Positions 12,101 through 23,452 of a DNA stretch of 64,000 bases are shown one piece after another. The stretch lies in assembly GCA_026419785.1 (NCBI GenBank), contig JAODTK010005780.1, forward strand, positions 124,001 to 188,000. The letters are read 5' to 3'. The stretch comes from Sclerodactyla briareus (lineage: Eukaryota; Echinodermata; Holothuroidea; Dendrochirotida; Sclerodactylidae). The position numbers and the translations under genes are program-made. Below the pieces are notes generated by a model, which had not been told where the DNA came from, searched no databases, and worked only from the letters and a program-made list of their open reading frames with translations. Each line of letters begins with the position of its first letter. Within the stretch, counting starts at the first letter, position 1.

Positions 12101-14320
12101 GTCAGAGTCCAGTGGACTCCAGTCGTGACCAATTCACGCAATTCATTCATACATCCAGTCATCTTCAACATTTCTCTCACGTGGAAAGCAAGTTGAAAAG
12201 TTAACACTAATTAATAATAAATAACGTACAATGGGCCTATATGTACACCAATAGTTTGATACTACACGCCACGCCACACAGGGTATTACACCATCAATTC
12301 CACTGCAATTATACCCTTTCGGTTTCCATACCCCATTGATTATTACAATTTCTTATGCAGTATGACCCACATTTTTTGGTTGTGACTCGGCCAGGACTTA
12401 CACCTCGGAGAAAAGCACTGAGAGTACCTGGGCTCCCTGCGGAGAAGACTGTCTTCCCACGTGAACCATCGAGTAGGCCCGTCATGCGACAGAGTAAAGC
12501 AGTACCAATCATCTTGAGCTCTGATGATGCCCATCTAAATTGATGCTTCTTTCATTCTCCGTAGTTCAACCCATCAAACCTATGCAATTCATGTGTTCCA
12601 CGTGAAATTAATCTGTGCGCGTTGATCGCTGATGCACTTGGCTGCGAACGTAGTAACCTAGCAATGATTAGTTCAGTCTGAGCCTCGTGTTGGTTTTCTA
12701 CATTTGATAAAACTCGTCTAGTTGGTGGCGCTCTTTTAACTCTCCCCGGTTCTCTCCAAATCGCGTAAACGATTCTGGCAAAAAAAAAATATCACATATC
12801 CAACGAATATCCAGGTCCACTCTTTACCATGCCATAGTCAAGCGTCCTAGTAGAAAAGGCATTGTTGTTTTCCAATATGCGAATTGAGAAAATAGGCTTT
12901 TAGGCTCAACAAACATCCCGATTATTTTAGTGCAGGTCAAGTTTGTCAACGCGTCAAACGGAAGATTTCACCCTATCGCATTTCTCGTCGACTATCTGAG
13001 CAGAGTGCCACCTAAAAAGCTGGCACGCAGCGTCCAGGAGGGTCTGTGGTTTTGACACCCACGGATAACCAGAGATAACATTTTCTAACCTCGAAACTTT
13101 GAGCAGATGTCACACTTTGATTTCTTTGAAATTGCATGTGAACCATTTGGTTTCACCATAGGGTGATCAAATGTCTGTTCCTTTAGCTTTAATTTAAAAA
13201 TAAAAAACCATAGCAGAAAGGGTGGTTCCCGTTGAGTGGGAGGACGGCCAAATGTTCCACCTATTTCATAAGGGTATAATCATTATCATTCTTGTAAGTA
13301 TAGGAAAAGCGAGCCTGCCTTACCAGTTGGGTTGCGAAGTGATCTATTATAAGGTATTAATTTGGTGCATTATTTCAATGAGGAGAATATCTAATTCGTG
13401 AGTCTCAGAATGGCTTCGGGAAGAAAATCGGAAGACAATCGTTCGTGCTTGACTTCTGAAATTTATGGAAGATGTACTAGTATATAAGGGTGTGAAGATG
13501 TTGAAATTTCATAGACTTACGGAGCGTGACAATTGGTCTCATGAACATCTCCTTTTCAAATTGAGAGTTTGGGTATAACCGGCAAATGTCCTGAAGGGTC
13601 AATTCAAGAGTGGCTCTACAATAAGGCGCACAAAGAGTTAACGGGCGTTATACATATAGTAGAAGATCACGAGTGGTACTCCCCTAAGACAATTGGGCCC
13701 TCCCTCCTCTTGGCTTATTAATTAATATCTCGAAGATCTGTGCACCTGGGAGTTTGAGTTGAATCATTGAGTGGGAAGTGACCTCGAATGATGATATTGC
13801 AATTGTTCAAAGGTATTAAGACCGAATCTACAAATGGTCTTCCGATTGGCAAATGTTTTCAACGCCGTTAAATGCGGAGTGATGCATGTCGATACAAGCA
13901 CAACGCCAACGCCGGGTTATTCCAGTTTGATGATGGTTCAAGGAATCCAATGTGATTGAATTCTGAATAAAGAGGTTGGTTGTGATGACGATTTTACATG
14001 GTAACCTCCAATTCAAACAGTGTGAGGGCGCTACTAGAATAATTGGTTCTCTAATGGTAAAAAACCTCATGAACCTGAGGTATTTCGTTAATTTCGTGAT
14101 GATAAGCTGTTAATTGCAAAACGTTCAAAGAGGGCTGCAGGATTCAGGCGAGGTCGGAACGTATTTTGTATTGGGGGAGCATAATGTGAATGTTTACTAG
14201 CTAAGCGTATCGGACACCATTTGGGTGGCGCAAAGACGCCGCCCAGAATTTTTGCGGGGGTTTCCAGCCCTCTAGCGGCCGGAGGAAAGGGCATTTGAAG
14301 AACGTGAGAGTGATTTGATT
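6110..14320. other. No recognisable gene
   Basis: No protein family, splice-bounded coding block or RNA gene was recognised. There are minor low-complexity stretches: a C run at about 7062-7074, an A/CAA-rich patch at about 9000-9035, and T runs near 11480 and 11830. The stretch around 9360-9410 has an acceptor-like and a donor-like site around a short ORF, but the peptide matches nothing I know. Confidence 0.45.
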
Positions 14321-14323
14321 TGA

Positions 14324-14805
14324 TTGCTACGGGTAAGGAAGCAATTTGACTACTCATCGTGGAACCCTAAACCGAAGTTTGATCGTGGGGGCTGGATGCG
14401 CACCGGCGACCACCTCGCCTTTCTTTCGACTGATTGCTCAGATGATATCGAGGGGGAGAGAACACAATCCATGCTCACGGGACCGCAAATTTTACGTCCC
14501 CATACGACGGACGATCAGTGGTGAACTCCAGGATCCTGACCACTTTCTCGCACTGGAGGAGCGGAGGGAAAAGAGTTCGACGCGATGCTCACACCCCGAC
14601 CGACGAACGAGACCTATGCATGCCCCCGAAACAACCCCAGAAAATACAAAGCCTACTGATCAAACAGCAGGACCAGGACTAAGACCCAGGAAACGCCCAG
14701 TTCGAACTATGCAAATACAGCCCACTTCTGGAAAAACGCCCGGTGATGATCGGCTGGAATTCGACCAGGGGACCTGTGCATTGCAAAGCGACACACTGTG
14801 ATACA
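14324..14805 (+). other. Unassigned ORF region, GC-richer than its surroundings
   Basis: Two overlapping + strand frames stay open across this stretch: about 66 codons from 14324 and about 151 codons from 14346 to 14801. Composition is more GC-rich than the AT-rich flanks. The longer translation is rich in R, P, T and D and includes a short CSRDRKFYVP segment. I recognise no domain. Neither frame has a visible splice structure or conserved motif, so coding status is open: it could be a transposon relic or an unrelated exon. Confidence 0.2.
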
Positions 14806-14939
14806 GCTCTACTATTCTCCCCACCCAGGGGGAGTGGACCTGTGCGACAAAATATGAGCCATAAAATACAGGTATATGTGTTGAAATTCATGAATATCAA
14901 AAAGATCGCGAAAAAAAAAAAAATAAAAATGCAATTTTA

Positions 14940-15965
14940 ATATAAGTTTAATATCAAACAGTCAAGTGTTGACATGAAAAATGTGCAACTCCGTACAGGT
15001 ATTCATTTGAGACCCTTTCTAAGTATGGTCCGTTGTGACGGTTGAGATGCGATTTTGTCGTTTCCGGGAATGTATAGCTATGCCCTTGTGCATATATTTA
15101 GGGCATAGTTAAAACACACATTTGAAGTGAAAATTTGAAGAAGATGAAGGATTAGATTGACCGACCGAGGTATCCTACACTGCCGTGGATGAGGGTGATC
15201 CCACCGAAATTTTTATTTTAAATTTGGTATGCTCTTTTGCTGAAATATAGCCTATCAATTTACTGTACTTCAACTACATACCATTTTCAAAATGGATACG
15301 TTTATTAATAGTTACTTAATTTTTAAATATTATTCTAAATCATCGGAGAATAAAGCATGAAGGCATGCTGAGTGGGAATTAATTTTGAATTAATTCGAAA
15401 TAGTTTCAGCCTAGGCAATCACGTGACAAGGCATAATACCAGAGAAATAATGACAAATAATACAAAAAAATACTGCACCAAAGTGTGTTATAAGCGTAGC
15501 CTATATATCACCGAAGTGTTACAAGGCTAAAGTCATTGGCCTTGAATTAGTTAGGAGTTAGTAGGTTAATAGGATTACGTCCTACAGCACGCACCGATTT
15601 GATTGAGTTGATGGGTTGCTGGAGCAAAGATAGATTACAAGGGCTATGGTACATACTGTGGAATATTAGACTATTAGTGTGGACATAGGCTACAGTGATG
15701 TTGCTATGGGGAGGAATGCAGAAACAGTGAATATGTCAAACCGATGCGACGCCGTACAGGCCTTCTGCTCACAAGTATTACATTACGGCCATTACGGGAC
15801 AGCAAAAGCAACTGGAAGATGACTCTATGCTATATATAGCTCCCAAGAGGCGTTATATGATGATTGTCAAGATTCAAGGAGTCTTCTAGCAATGTTGAAA
15901 TATCAATTTAACAATCAGGCGATAGCAATTGAATGCATACATGATGCTTTCTGAACACTAGCAAA
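14940..15965. other. AT-rich non-coding sequence
   Basis: Follows an A-rich tract at about 14909-14930. No ORF of note, no splice-bounded coding block and no obvious repeat structure was seen. Confidence 0.5.
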
Positions 15966-15969
15966 TATT

Positions 15970-16073
15970 GGGGGGCTATCTAAAACAAGCCGTTTGCCCC
16001 CTCCATTTTTTTCAATGGGGGGGGGGATGAGCCCCCGAGCCCACCCCCACCCCCGGTTCGCGCCACTGGCAAG
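15970..16073 (-). mobile_element. G/C-rich non-autonomous element end
   Basis: Alternating C- and G-runs (GCCCCCTCC, then a run of nine G) finish in 'GGTTCGCGCCACTGGC', the reverse complement of a GCCAGTGGCGCG-type terminus also present at 19577, 18094 and 21946. CAGTGGCG-like termini with internal G/C runs are common in short non-autonomous DNA transposons of invertebrates. Only one end is clear here, so this is probably a fragment. Confidence 0.4.
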
Positions 16074-16079
16074 AGTAGT

Positions 16080-17085
16080 TCACGTCTGCGAGATTTAACG
16101 TATGAGCAGAGATTAAAGCATCGTGATCCGAATTCAATGGGCTAAGACGGATCGAGCGTGATTTGATTCAGGTAAAAAAAGAGTGGTATTAAAAATAGTC
16201 AAGGGCTCCATTAATTTTCTTTCAACTATTTTGAATTTTCTATGTACCTTAATAGGGGCCCATTGTTCAAGTCGTTTGAGTGAAGCGCTTGCGGATTAGA
16301 CTTTCGAGAAGTTCGTCCTTTTACCGAAGAGGATAAGGGTGGAGAAATAGCATCCCTGCAGAGGTTGTGTTGGTCTAACGGGTGTCAATGCCTGCGAGAA
16401 CAGTCATGGTGTTTTTCAGAAACTGTGGGAGAATTAATTGAGTTTTGCTGTTTTCTTCTCGGCTGCTGGGTTGTTGTGGTTCAGGGTCGTTCATGAGGAG
16501 TTTCATGTCCTTGACCTTGCCTATTGAACTAAAACGAAACTAAACTGAATCGCATTGTCCTCCGTCAAACATTTAGGCTGGGCCACTAGAGTTGGTGCGT
16601 AGCTCACCAGAACATTATGCCGTTTGATAAACCCAGAAACAACGGAAATAACATGTATGAAAATAATATATCCGATGATTGTAGAGGAATCCTTCCTGTA
16701 AAGTTGGCCAAGCCCTTATTTATGGACGGAGTACTGGGATGGGAGGGTGGCTCGGGGAACAAATCCGATTATTTTCAACTGACGGCCGGTAGTTAAGAAG
16801 TTTAAGACATCATGTGACGGGGGTGAAAAAACTTTTTGTATTTTGTAGTAATGAAAAACATGCTAGATGTTCCAGTTGCTAGTAGAACTGTTGACATTAA
16901 TCTGAAACTCATCCCACCTGGCGCAGTGACTGGGCACGGACATATCTGAAATATTTGAGTAGAATACCGATTTACGCAGCGCTGAATGTCCATAACACGA
17001 ACGAAAACTCACTGTGACTGGTGCGTTCAGCATTCTGTAGACATATGGCATTCAGTAGAAATAATGGGGCAATTAAAAAGATTTG
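16080..17085. other. No recognisable gene
   Basis: AT-leaning sequence without a recognisable coding block or repeat. Short ORFs on both strands have no family features. Confidence 0.45.
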
Positions 17086-17086
17086 C

Positions 17087-17270
17087 ATAAGCAAGTGGCG
17101 GCGGAAGACCCACAAATTAAAAGGGGGGGTGGGAAGGGGACAGCCGGCCCAAACTTTCGATGATGATGTGTGTTTACCATCAGACTGGAAAATACTGAAT
17201 GCGACAGTCCAATTCGAAGTTCATACAACATCCGTTACGGATTATAGTCATTTGAAGTTTGTGTAGGTGT
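17087..17270 (+). mobile_element. Fragment of G-rich dispersed repeat
   Basis: Begins 'CAAGTGGCGGCGGAAGACCC', followed by a G run and 'CCCAAACTTTCGATGATG'. This parallels 'CAGTGGCGCGGAAGCC...GACCAAACTTTGATGAATGG' at 19577-19632, so it is a diverged copy of the same dispersed repeat. The 81-codon ORF across it is not a gene. Confidence 0.45.
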
Positions 17271-18090
17271 ATTGCGCAATATCGACAAGCATCCATATGC
17301 ATCACAATAAATGATGTAATAGTGCACAACCTTGCGAATATTCTTTGTTTTTATTGGTATTCATACATTAGTTTCACTTCGAAAAGCATTTAGTCTGAGA
17401 GAGGATTGCTCAGTTGAGTTGGTTGTGGTGTGGTTACTGGGTGAGAGGAAAGACAAACATAAATTCTGCTAAACGTTGACCAAGTTATTCAACAAATGGA
17501 ACAATGAAATACAAATCATGGTTTCCGTTTGTCAAGTGTGACGTCATCAGTTATTTTGCAATCGGGATATGTCTAATGGACTGAACTTTGAAGGCCGATA
17601 ACCCCACATAGGAACATGAGTGAAAGGGGTTTGGATCTATAAACACAGTTTCCATTCTCCACATAGAACCCATGTTGTATACAGCCTGCAGTGATCATTC
17701 AAATAATAGCTCATGGGCTAATCACGCTCCCAGCGTTTTAAACATTTAAAAACGGCTTCTAAAAAGGTTTTATAACGTTGAGGTATAGGGGTTTAGGGGG
17801 CCTTCAATCATATTCGACCCGTAAAAATATGTTGTCTCGAAAATGCATTCAAGCAATCTTTATTCATAGGGAGTGGGTGTGGTGTAAATTATAGGGAAAG
17901 GTGGCAATAAATAGCACCGGTCCGTTTCGACACCAACAAAATATTTAAAGGAGGTGGACACTCCCTCCCCTTAGACTCCTTCCCCATATCCGTCATCACC
18001 TGATTAGGATCACCATGCAGCTCTCCTCAAACAGATGGAAACCTGGCGCCGCCCCTACAAAGAACAAATGGGTAAAGAATGGGTGGGCCA
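17270..18090. other. No recognisable gene
   Basis: Non-coding, AT-leaning; no splice-bounded coding block, RNA gene or structured repeat was seen. Confidence 0.45.
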
Positions 18091-18093
18091 CAG

Positions 18094-18265
18094 TGGCGTC
18101 GTGCTCATTGGGGGCTCGTGGGGGCCCAAAATAATTTGTCAGAGGGGAGATGCCATAAAAATTTGGTCCAAAAGTAAGAGGTATTTCTCGGAATCGAAAA
18201 GTAGAAATATATAGCAATTGTCTAGATGATACCGTTGCGCTCCCCCCCCCCCCACTGCAAACTCA
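18094..18265 (+). mobile_element. Short non-autonomous element (CAGTGGCG terminus)
   Basis: Starts 'CAGTGGCGTCGTGCTC', continues through 'GGGGGCTCGTGGGGGCCC', and ends near a 12-base C run followed by 'CACTGC'. The terminus matches those at 19577 and 21946. No transposase is encoded. The ORF on the opposite strand is a by-product. Confidence 0.45.
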
Positions 18266-18559
18266 AACATATATCGATGTTAGTAATGCCTTTGCCTTCG
18301 AATATGTCTTGTATACGCTCGTGCTAGTTATTGGATATCAGATATACATAGCGGTCACCAACTGACCAACATGAGGTCATTACCGATCAAGACATTCTGG
18401 CTGAGAAAGTGCGAGCTAATGCAAACATTTAAATTACCGCCGGATCCCCCTGATATTTGTGAGTTGTTTCGTTTTATTCATGTGGAAATTGGGATTTAGA
18501 TCGAAAGCAGTCTGTGAAACTGCGTTTACATGTTACTGAATTATGGATGGCATCAATCG

Positions 18560-19340
18560 ATAAAGGAAAGCTAAATGGGCTGTTCTTCTAGACCTCAGGA
18601 AAGCGTTTGATCTAGTAGATCATGATATTTTGATAATAAGTTGAAACAATGTATCAGTTCTCCACCTCTACTATGAATGGTTCAAGTCTTACTAGTTGAA
18701 TTAGGAAGTTCAATATGTTATCATGGGCGGTACTGCCTTCCCTGGTATGGAAGCCATACCGGTGTCCCACGAGGATCAATTTAAGGGCCCTATTCTCATG
18801 TTGAGCTGACAAAGATGCAGATGATACCACTTTCATGCTCAGTAAAGATTTTGAATCCCTGCAAACTGAATTGAAAGGAGCCAAAATGTGTCAACTTGGG
18901 TGTAAAAAATAATAGAATGGCGGTCACACTGGATAAAAACAAACAATGTGATATGCTCTAAGCAGCTGTATGGTAGTTGAAAGAACAGGAGAGTTTGTCC
19001 GAAAAATGAGAATATTATGTTAAAAAATTCAAACACAGACAAACTTTTAAGGGTCAGAATAGACTGCCATTGAACCGGCAAGCACAAATCGATTTATTTG
19101 TAGCATGATAAGTACGAGATTGGACCTCTTGCAGGGTATATTAAACAGTTATATTATGTACATCGACATGTATCTTTATTATAATGGAATATATTCCTCC
19201 CAATATTGCTTATTGTTGTTTAGTATGGAGAAGACTACTGCCAAAAGTATTGATGAATTAGAAATTACAAAAGAGCGCCGCAGAATTATTCTAAATGCCC
19301 GATTTGAGGATAGCTCAACTGAATTATCACAAACGTAAGC
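18560..19340 (+). mobile_element. LINE reverse transcriptase fragment, decayed
   Basis: The three frames together give the usual order of non-LTR retrotransposon reverse transcriptase motifs. There is AVLLDLRKAFDLVDHDIL at 18579-18632 (motif A, with catalytic F-D), GVPRGSI at 18761-18781 (motif B), ADDTTFMLS at 18817-18843 (motif C with ADD; the preceding residue reads D instead of the usual Y), and downstream KSIDELEITKERRRIILNAR at about 19236-19295, like the C-terminal 'QKRAARII' block of CR1/L2-type elements. Frameshifts and stops separate the blocks, so it is inactive. It is non-LTR; the CR1/L2-like assignment is by general resemblance only. Confidence 0.8.
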
Positions 19341-19574
19341 TGGAAGACATATGATAAACATGTTAGGTTATTCGAACACTAACAATGGCGTATAAGTCGA
19401 TCTAACAATTGGGGACCTGAGTACAAGCAAAAGATGTTCCCCCAGTCGGTAATCTCACGATATAATACTAAGAATCCTCTTCAGCAAATAGCATCCGTCA
19501 CTGGTTGGCACACAAATATTTATATATAACTGTTTGTCGTACATAACACCCAAAGAATGGAACGAACTGGATAG

Positions 19575-19765
19575 GGCCAGTGGCGCGGAAGCCAACAAAT
19601 TTAGGGGGACGCAGACCAAACTTTGATGAATGGTGTGTTTTACTATCTAAGCGGATAGCCACCATCGGTTGGCGCGGCTCGTACATGAACATTGGGTTTT
19701 ACAAACCTCCCAGATGGCCGGAAACGGCACTTCCTAGCGTTGTGAGCTATATCTACCAGTAATAA
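19575..19765 (+). mobile_element. Dispersed repeat A, copy 1
   Basis: Begins GCCAGTGGCGCGGAAGCC and contains 'ACTATCTAAGCGGATAGCCACC', 'GGTTGGCGCGG' and 'CCCAGATGGCCGGAAACGGCAC' in order. The same blocks recur at 21945-22145 and 59385-59560. No coding capacity. The open frames on both strands here follow from the repeat's composition. Confidence 0.65.
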
Positions 19766-19849
19766 AACTGGGGTCATGTATGCAAATCGTACATTAAGAA
19801 AATGTATGTATGAGATGATAATGCATATCAGATGGGTTGGAGACAGCAA

Positions 19850-20330
19850 GTTCGCTGAGGGAGATAGCCCGGGGAAAGGGATGTCACACCTTCGCTCCCC
19901 CCCCACCCCATCCAAGAAAATCGACTTTCTCTCATTACGGTGATTGCCAGTGCCATGACGAGACTGAGTAATTATGATGCTCCCCAGGTAGCCCCTTTCC
20001 CACCCCCAGTTGGCCATCCCACTGTGATACGGGGTTTTAAGCGTATCGACTTCAGTCTATTAGAGGTTAGTCGATTCCCGTGGGGGGACGAACCCAACAC
20101 GGAAAGATTAACATGCTTTAACACTTTAGTGTTCGCGAATTGTACAACTGTTGATCAACTAAGTGAAATATCACGTACGTTTAAAAGACAAGAAATGTGG
20201 GACAAATTGGTGTCTGGAAACATACGTAACATCTTTTACTTCGTGATGGAGGGTTTGTAACAAACCAAGGGAATCAAGGTTTTCAAAAATATGTATGTTG
20301 TTCGCCAACATATGTGTAAGCAAATTATAG
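19850..20330 (+). other. Unassigned ORF beside repeat A
   Basis: A + strand frame is open from 19940 to 20260 (about 106 codons), starting in C-rich sequence near 19890. The translation has an ordinary amino-acid mix (for example TVDQLSEISRTFKR) but matches no family I know, and no clear splice sites bound it. It could be the body of a repeat element; coding status is uncertain. Confidence 0.2.
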
Positions 20331-20339
20331 CAAATTTAC

Positions 20340-20480
20340 AGCAAGGGCGACAGCCATGTCTGAAAGTTGGGGGACAAGAGCAATTTGAGAGGGGGGGGGG
20401 ACGAAGCAATGATGAGAAACATTCTGTGTGTGAAAAATGTATGGAGGCCTTCCCCCGGACCCCCTAGTGGTTGTTTTACA
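20340..20480. mobile_element. G/C-run dispersed repeat fragment
   Basis: Ten-G run near 20391-20400 and 'GGCCTTCCCCCGGACCCCCTAGTGG', a paired purine/pyrimidine style typical of short non-autonomous elements in this window. Boundaries are not defined. Confidence 0.35.
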
Positions 20481-20919
20481 GTATACAGTTTGAAACGCAC
20501 GTTACACCAAAAGCCATTACTGTCGGTGAGATAGAAATGATTGAACGTCTTCACAGACATGTCATTTGGGTGGTATTCTTCATGTTAATTATAAAGCTGA
20601 ACAAAAATGCAAGCATCAGTTTTTTATTTTTAATCTAAGGACTAAATCTTTTGAATGTCCCACTTTCGTTGCCGAGTATTGTGGCCTTGTACATACAGCG
20701 GTGATTCGATATACAGATTTCGCTACAAGCCGCGAATATCGTAGACCAGGCGCAGGCGGCAACGGGTTCGGGACGGCAACAATGTGTTGCGTAGAAGGAA
20801 TTAGTCACATATCAGGCCTGTTATAACTATTGTCATATATTTCCATATGTTCCGCAGATGAAAATGATAGTTTAATTGTCGATGTGGTGTTAATTTTCAA
20901 ATTTCATCTGGTCAAAATT

Positions 20920-21003
20920 TTAGGGGGGACAGTCCCCCATTTCAAAATGTGGGAGGGGGACGCGTCCCTCCCCCCCGCCCCCCCCCACCCTCCGCTTGCG
21001 CTG
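20920..21003 (-). mobile_element. G/C-run element end
   Basis: 'GGGGGGACAGTCCCCC' followed by 'GGGGGACGCGTCCCTCCCCCC' and a long C run, closing in 'CTTGCGCTGG'. Structure matches the other CAGTGGCG-type element ends, with a degenerate terminus. Confidence 0.4.
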
Positions 21004-21009
21004 GGAGTA

Positions 21010-21640
21010 TAAAGGAGTATCAAAATGGCAGGGAGTATTAACCATTTCAACCCACCCAAGTTTACTCTCTGATATTATCTAGAGTATTTTATTGAAGTCA
21101 CGCAGTTTCACTTGACTATCGATTTTACCATATAAATGTGGATCACATTTGTCATAAACTAGAGGGCCTCATGAAAGATTAGCTCCTGCTAAATGAGTTA
21201 CCGGTACCCTCTTAAAACAAAGTTTAATAAGTGATAAATAATAGAGAAATATGTTCAATCATGCACAGACATCCTATCGGGGGTTCCCAAATGGCGGTGC
21301 ACGGGCCGAAATCGGACCGCCAGGATTGATGCATCAGGACACCATAAATACCTAGTTAGGAAAACAATTTCGATTTTTTTTCTCAGACAAGAGAAGGTAG
21401 GAATCATTAACGAGAGGTGTAAAAGAAGCGAATTGTAGCCAGAAGCCTACAATAGATTTTCGAGGATAATCCGGAATAAAAAGGTGTTTTTCGTGGTAAA
21501 TTTCACTTCAACAATTTTTCGTTGTTGGAAATTTCACTTCCAATAAGGCACGCAGAAAGTGGGCGAGTGTACTTTCACTGCTATACTCACGAATATTTTG
21601 TTATGTATCATCCGTGGCGGCGCTCTGCTTAGATAGTCAT
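21010..21640. other. No recognisable gene
   Basis: AT-rich sequence with no coding block. A small direct repeat 'AAATTTCACTTC' occurs at 21499-21510 and 21529-21540. Confidence 0.45.
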
Positions 21641-21644
21641 CACC

Positions 21645-21790
21645 TGCTGATGAGCCCCCCCCCCCTCCAAAAAAAAAGAGTTTGCACGACGCCACTGCCT
21701 TCAGTCCCTTTTTCTTCCCTGCTTTCTTCTTTCTTCGCCCCTCTCTTCTTACCGGAGAGGGGGGGGGGGGAATACCTGGATTACGCAACC
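21645..21790. mobile_element. G/C-run element with CGCCACTG end
   Basis: C run near 21655-21666, then 'GACGCCACTGCC' near 21687, a pyrimidine-rich stretch (CTTTCTTCTTTC), and a G run near 21759-21770. This is another fragment of the CAGTGGCG-terminus group. Confidence 0.4.
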
Positions 21791-21944
21791 TATTTCGGAA
21801 AGAAGTGCTAGCCTAGCGATAAATGCGCTCTCGGAAATTTCAGCTGGGATTTAGAGTTTTCTTACTGTCGCGGCCCTGGACGAATATAACGAAAAAAGCA
21901 ATTGTTTTTTTTTTTTGGGGGGGGCAACCCCGCACGCGCACGCT

Positions 21945-22145
21945 CAGTGGCGCCACCAGGACTCTAAACTGGGGGGGGCACAGAATTTTGGGGGGGACAA
22001 GGATACTATCTAAGCAGCGGAGCCCAACATGGTGGGCGGAGCGTAAAAGAAAAATTGTTGGTTTGCTTAAGCCCCCAGATAGGCGGGAAATGACTCTCCC
22101 GAGCGGTCGGGCGCATGAACCAAGCTTTAAATTGGACATTTTGGG
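21945..22145 (+). mobile_element. Dispersed repeat A, copy 2
   Basis: Starts 'CAGTGGCGCCACCAGG' and carries 'ACTATCTAAGCAGCGGAGCCC', 'GGTGGGCGGAGCGTAAAAG' and 'CCCCAGATAGGCGGGAAATG', in the same order as copy 1 at 19575. It keeps the 'GTAAAAGAAAAATT' block that is also present in copy 3 near 59480. Confidence 0.65.
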
Positions 22146-22149
22146 ATCA

Positions 22150-22795
22150 CATATATGATGTAATCGGTGGAAAATGTTAAAATTTGCAGACCCGATCTTA
22201 TCGATGCCCCGACTTTTTGGCCAGCATATTCAACCATTTGTGCTCCTCAATAATGTTCACCGTGCGCGCGAAGCGCGCAATTTTTTCTGGGTTCTCCGGC
22301 ACATCTGAAAAACGAGATCTCACCAGAAAATTTGGGACATTTAGCATCTTTAGCTCAATTGTCCCAACAATGAATGACGCCAGAGTAGCAAGTTTACTTG
22401 GAGAAAACATGCGTTGAAACTCGGAAGCAATTTGATAACCGAAGCAACTGCAGTTCACAAATCGCGCGTGGTAGTTAGCGGAAGGAAACGGAACGTAGGC
22501 TAAAGGCTTCGTATCAAAAGAGGTTGACTGTAGTTTTCAAAGTAATGGAAAAATGGTGTTGTATAATTTTACAGTTTACCTCCACGATGTTATTAGTAGC
22601 GGGGCCAATGGGTAGAAAGTTCCATACAGTGTGCGGAGAGAGGGAAAGCATGGGACAAAATCACACTAAAGTACAACGCGCTTGATCGTATTCGAGCCGA
22701 ATTTGGCCCAATTACTGTCTTTCTTGAAATATTTATTTTGTGTTTTGCCAGATCTATTTCCAAATGGTAGTCGAATACTGAATTGAGAATCACAA
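22150..22795. other. No recognisable gene
   Basis: Mixed sequence with several short ORFs on both strands (for example 22184-22417 on +, 22198-22458 on -). None has a recognisable motif. 'CGTGCGCGCGAAGCGCGCAA' near 22261 contains the short palindrome TGCGCGCGAAGCGCGCA. Confidence 0.4.
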
Positions 22796-22799
22796 ATCA

Positions 22800-22875
22800 C
22801 ATTTGGGGGGGGGGCACAAGGTTTTCGAGGGGGGACGATCCCCCACTCCCTCCTCTTGGCGAAGCCACTGCGCAC
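22800..22875 (-). mobile_element. G/C-run element end
   Basis: Ten-G run, 'GAGGGGGGACGATCCCCCAC', then 'GGCGAAGCCACTGCGC', a degenerate right end of the CAGTGGCG group. Confidence 0.4.
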
Positions 22876-23434
22876 CGCCACACTCTGGGCCCGATTGCCG
22901 CCCTACGGCATACGCTTAAGGCCCTTTTCGTTACGATTCTCACATACCAGCATACCGGAAAACGGTGTGTACACAGCGCTGTATGTGAGGTAGCTAGGTT
23001 GCAGTTGCTATTTGCACATTGAACGGAACCCATAATGAGACCATTACCAATAGAAATAGGTTAGATCTCGGGTATTGTTCCAGTTTTTAAAATATTAAAT
23101 ATCATAAAGGACTATCTTTGGATAAACAAAATGGCCTTTAATTTAAATAAAAACAAATTCGATGCTTTGGTCGAAATTAAACTCTGTCTGTAGGGTTTCA
23201 AGAAAAAATGTTCATAGATCACAAAGGCGATTTTACCTTCGACATTAAATGCGCTATTTTCAAAAAAACCAAACACAACAACGGACTCGACTGTCAATTC
23301 GTGCCCCCACCTCGCTGGTGGTCTATCGTTTGCGAACAGTTCTTTTTATTTTCACGTCGGATATTATACAAATATATATTCCGAGTCTGCAGCTGAAATA
23401 AGAATTGCCGAGAATTAGTCGCCCTGTGTACAAT

Positions 23435-23452
23435 ATGGATCCGCTCACAGTG
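23435..23452 (+). CDS. ANLN: Anillin, candidate first coding exon (6 codons)
   Basis: Reads ATG GAT CCG CTC ACA GTG and then GTAATT, a good donor. The peptide MDPLTV resembles the conserved anillin start MDPFT, found from insects to vertebrates. The exon ends in phase 0 and the next exon begins in phase 0 with RLLLER, reproducing the MDPFTEKLLER arrangement. In vertebrates too, only a handful of N-terminal residues precede the LLER block. The 5' untranslated region and promoter are not visible; nothing upstream looks like a TATA box at a defined distance. The chance of an accidental ATG-GAT-CCN match is not negligible, hence moderate confidence. Confidence 0.55.
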
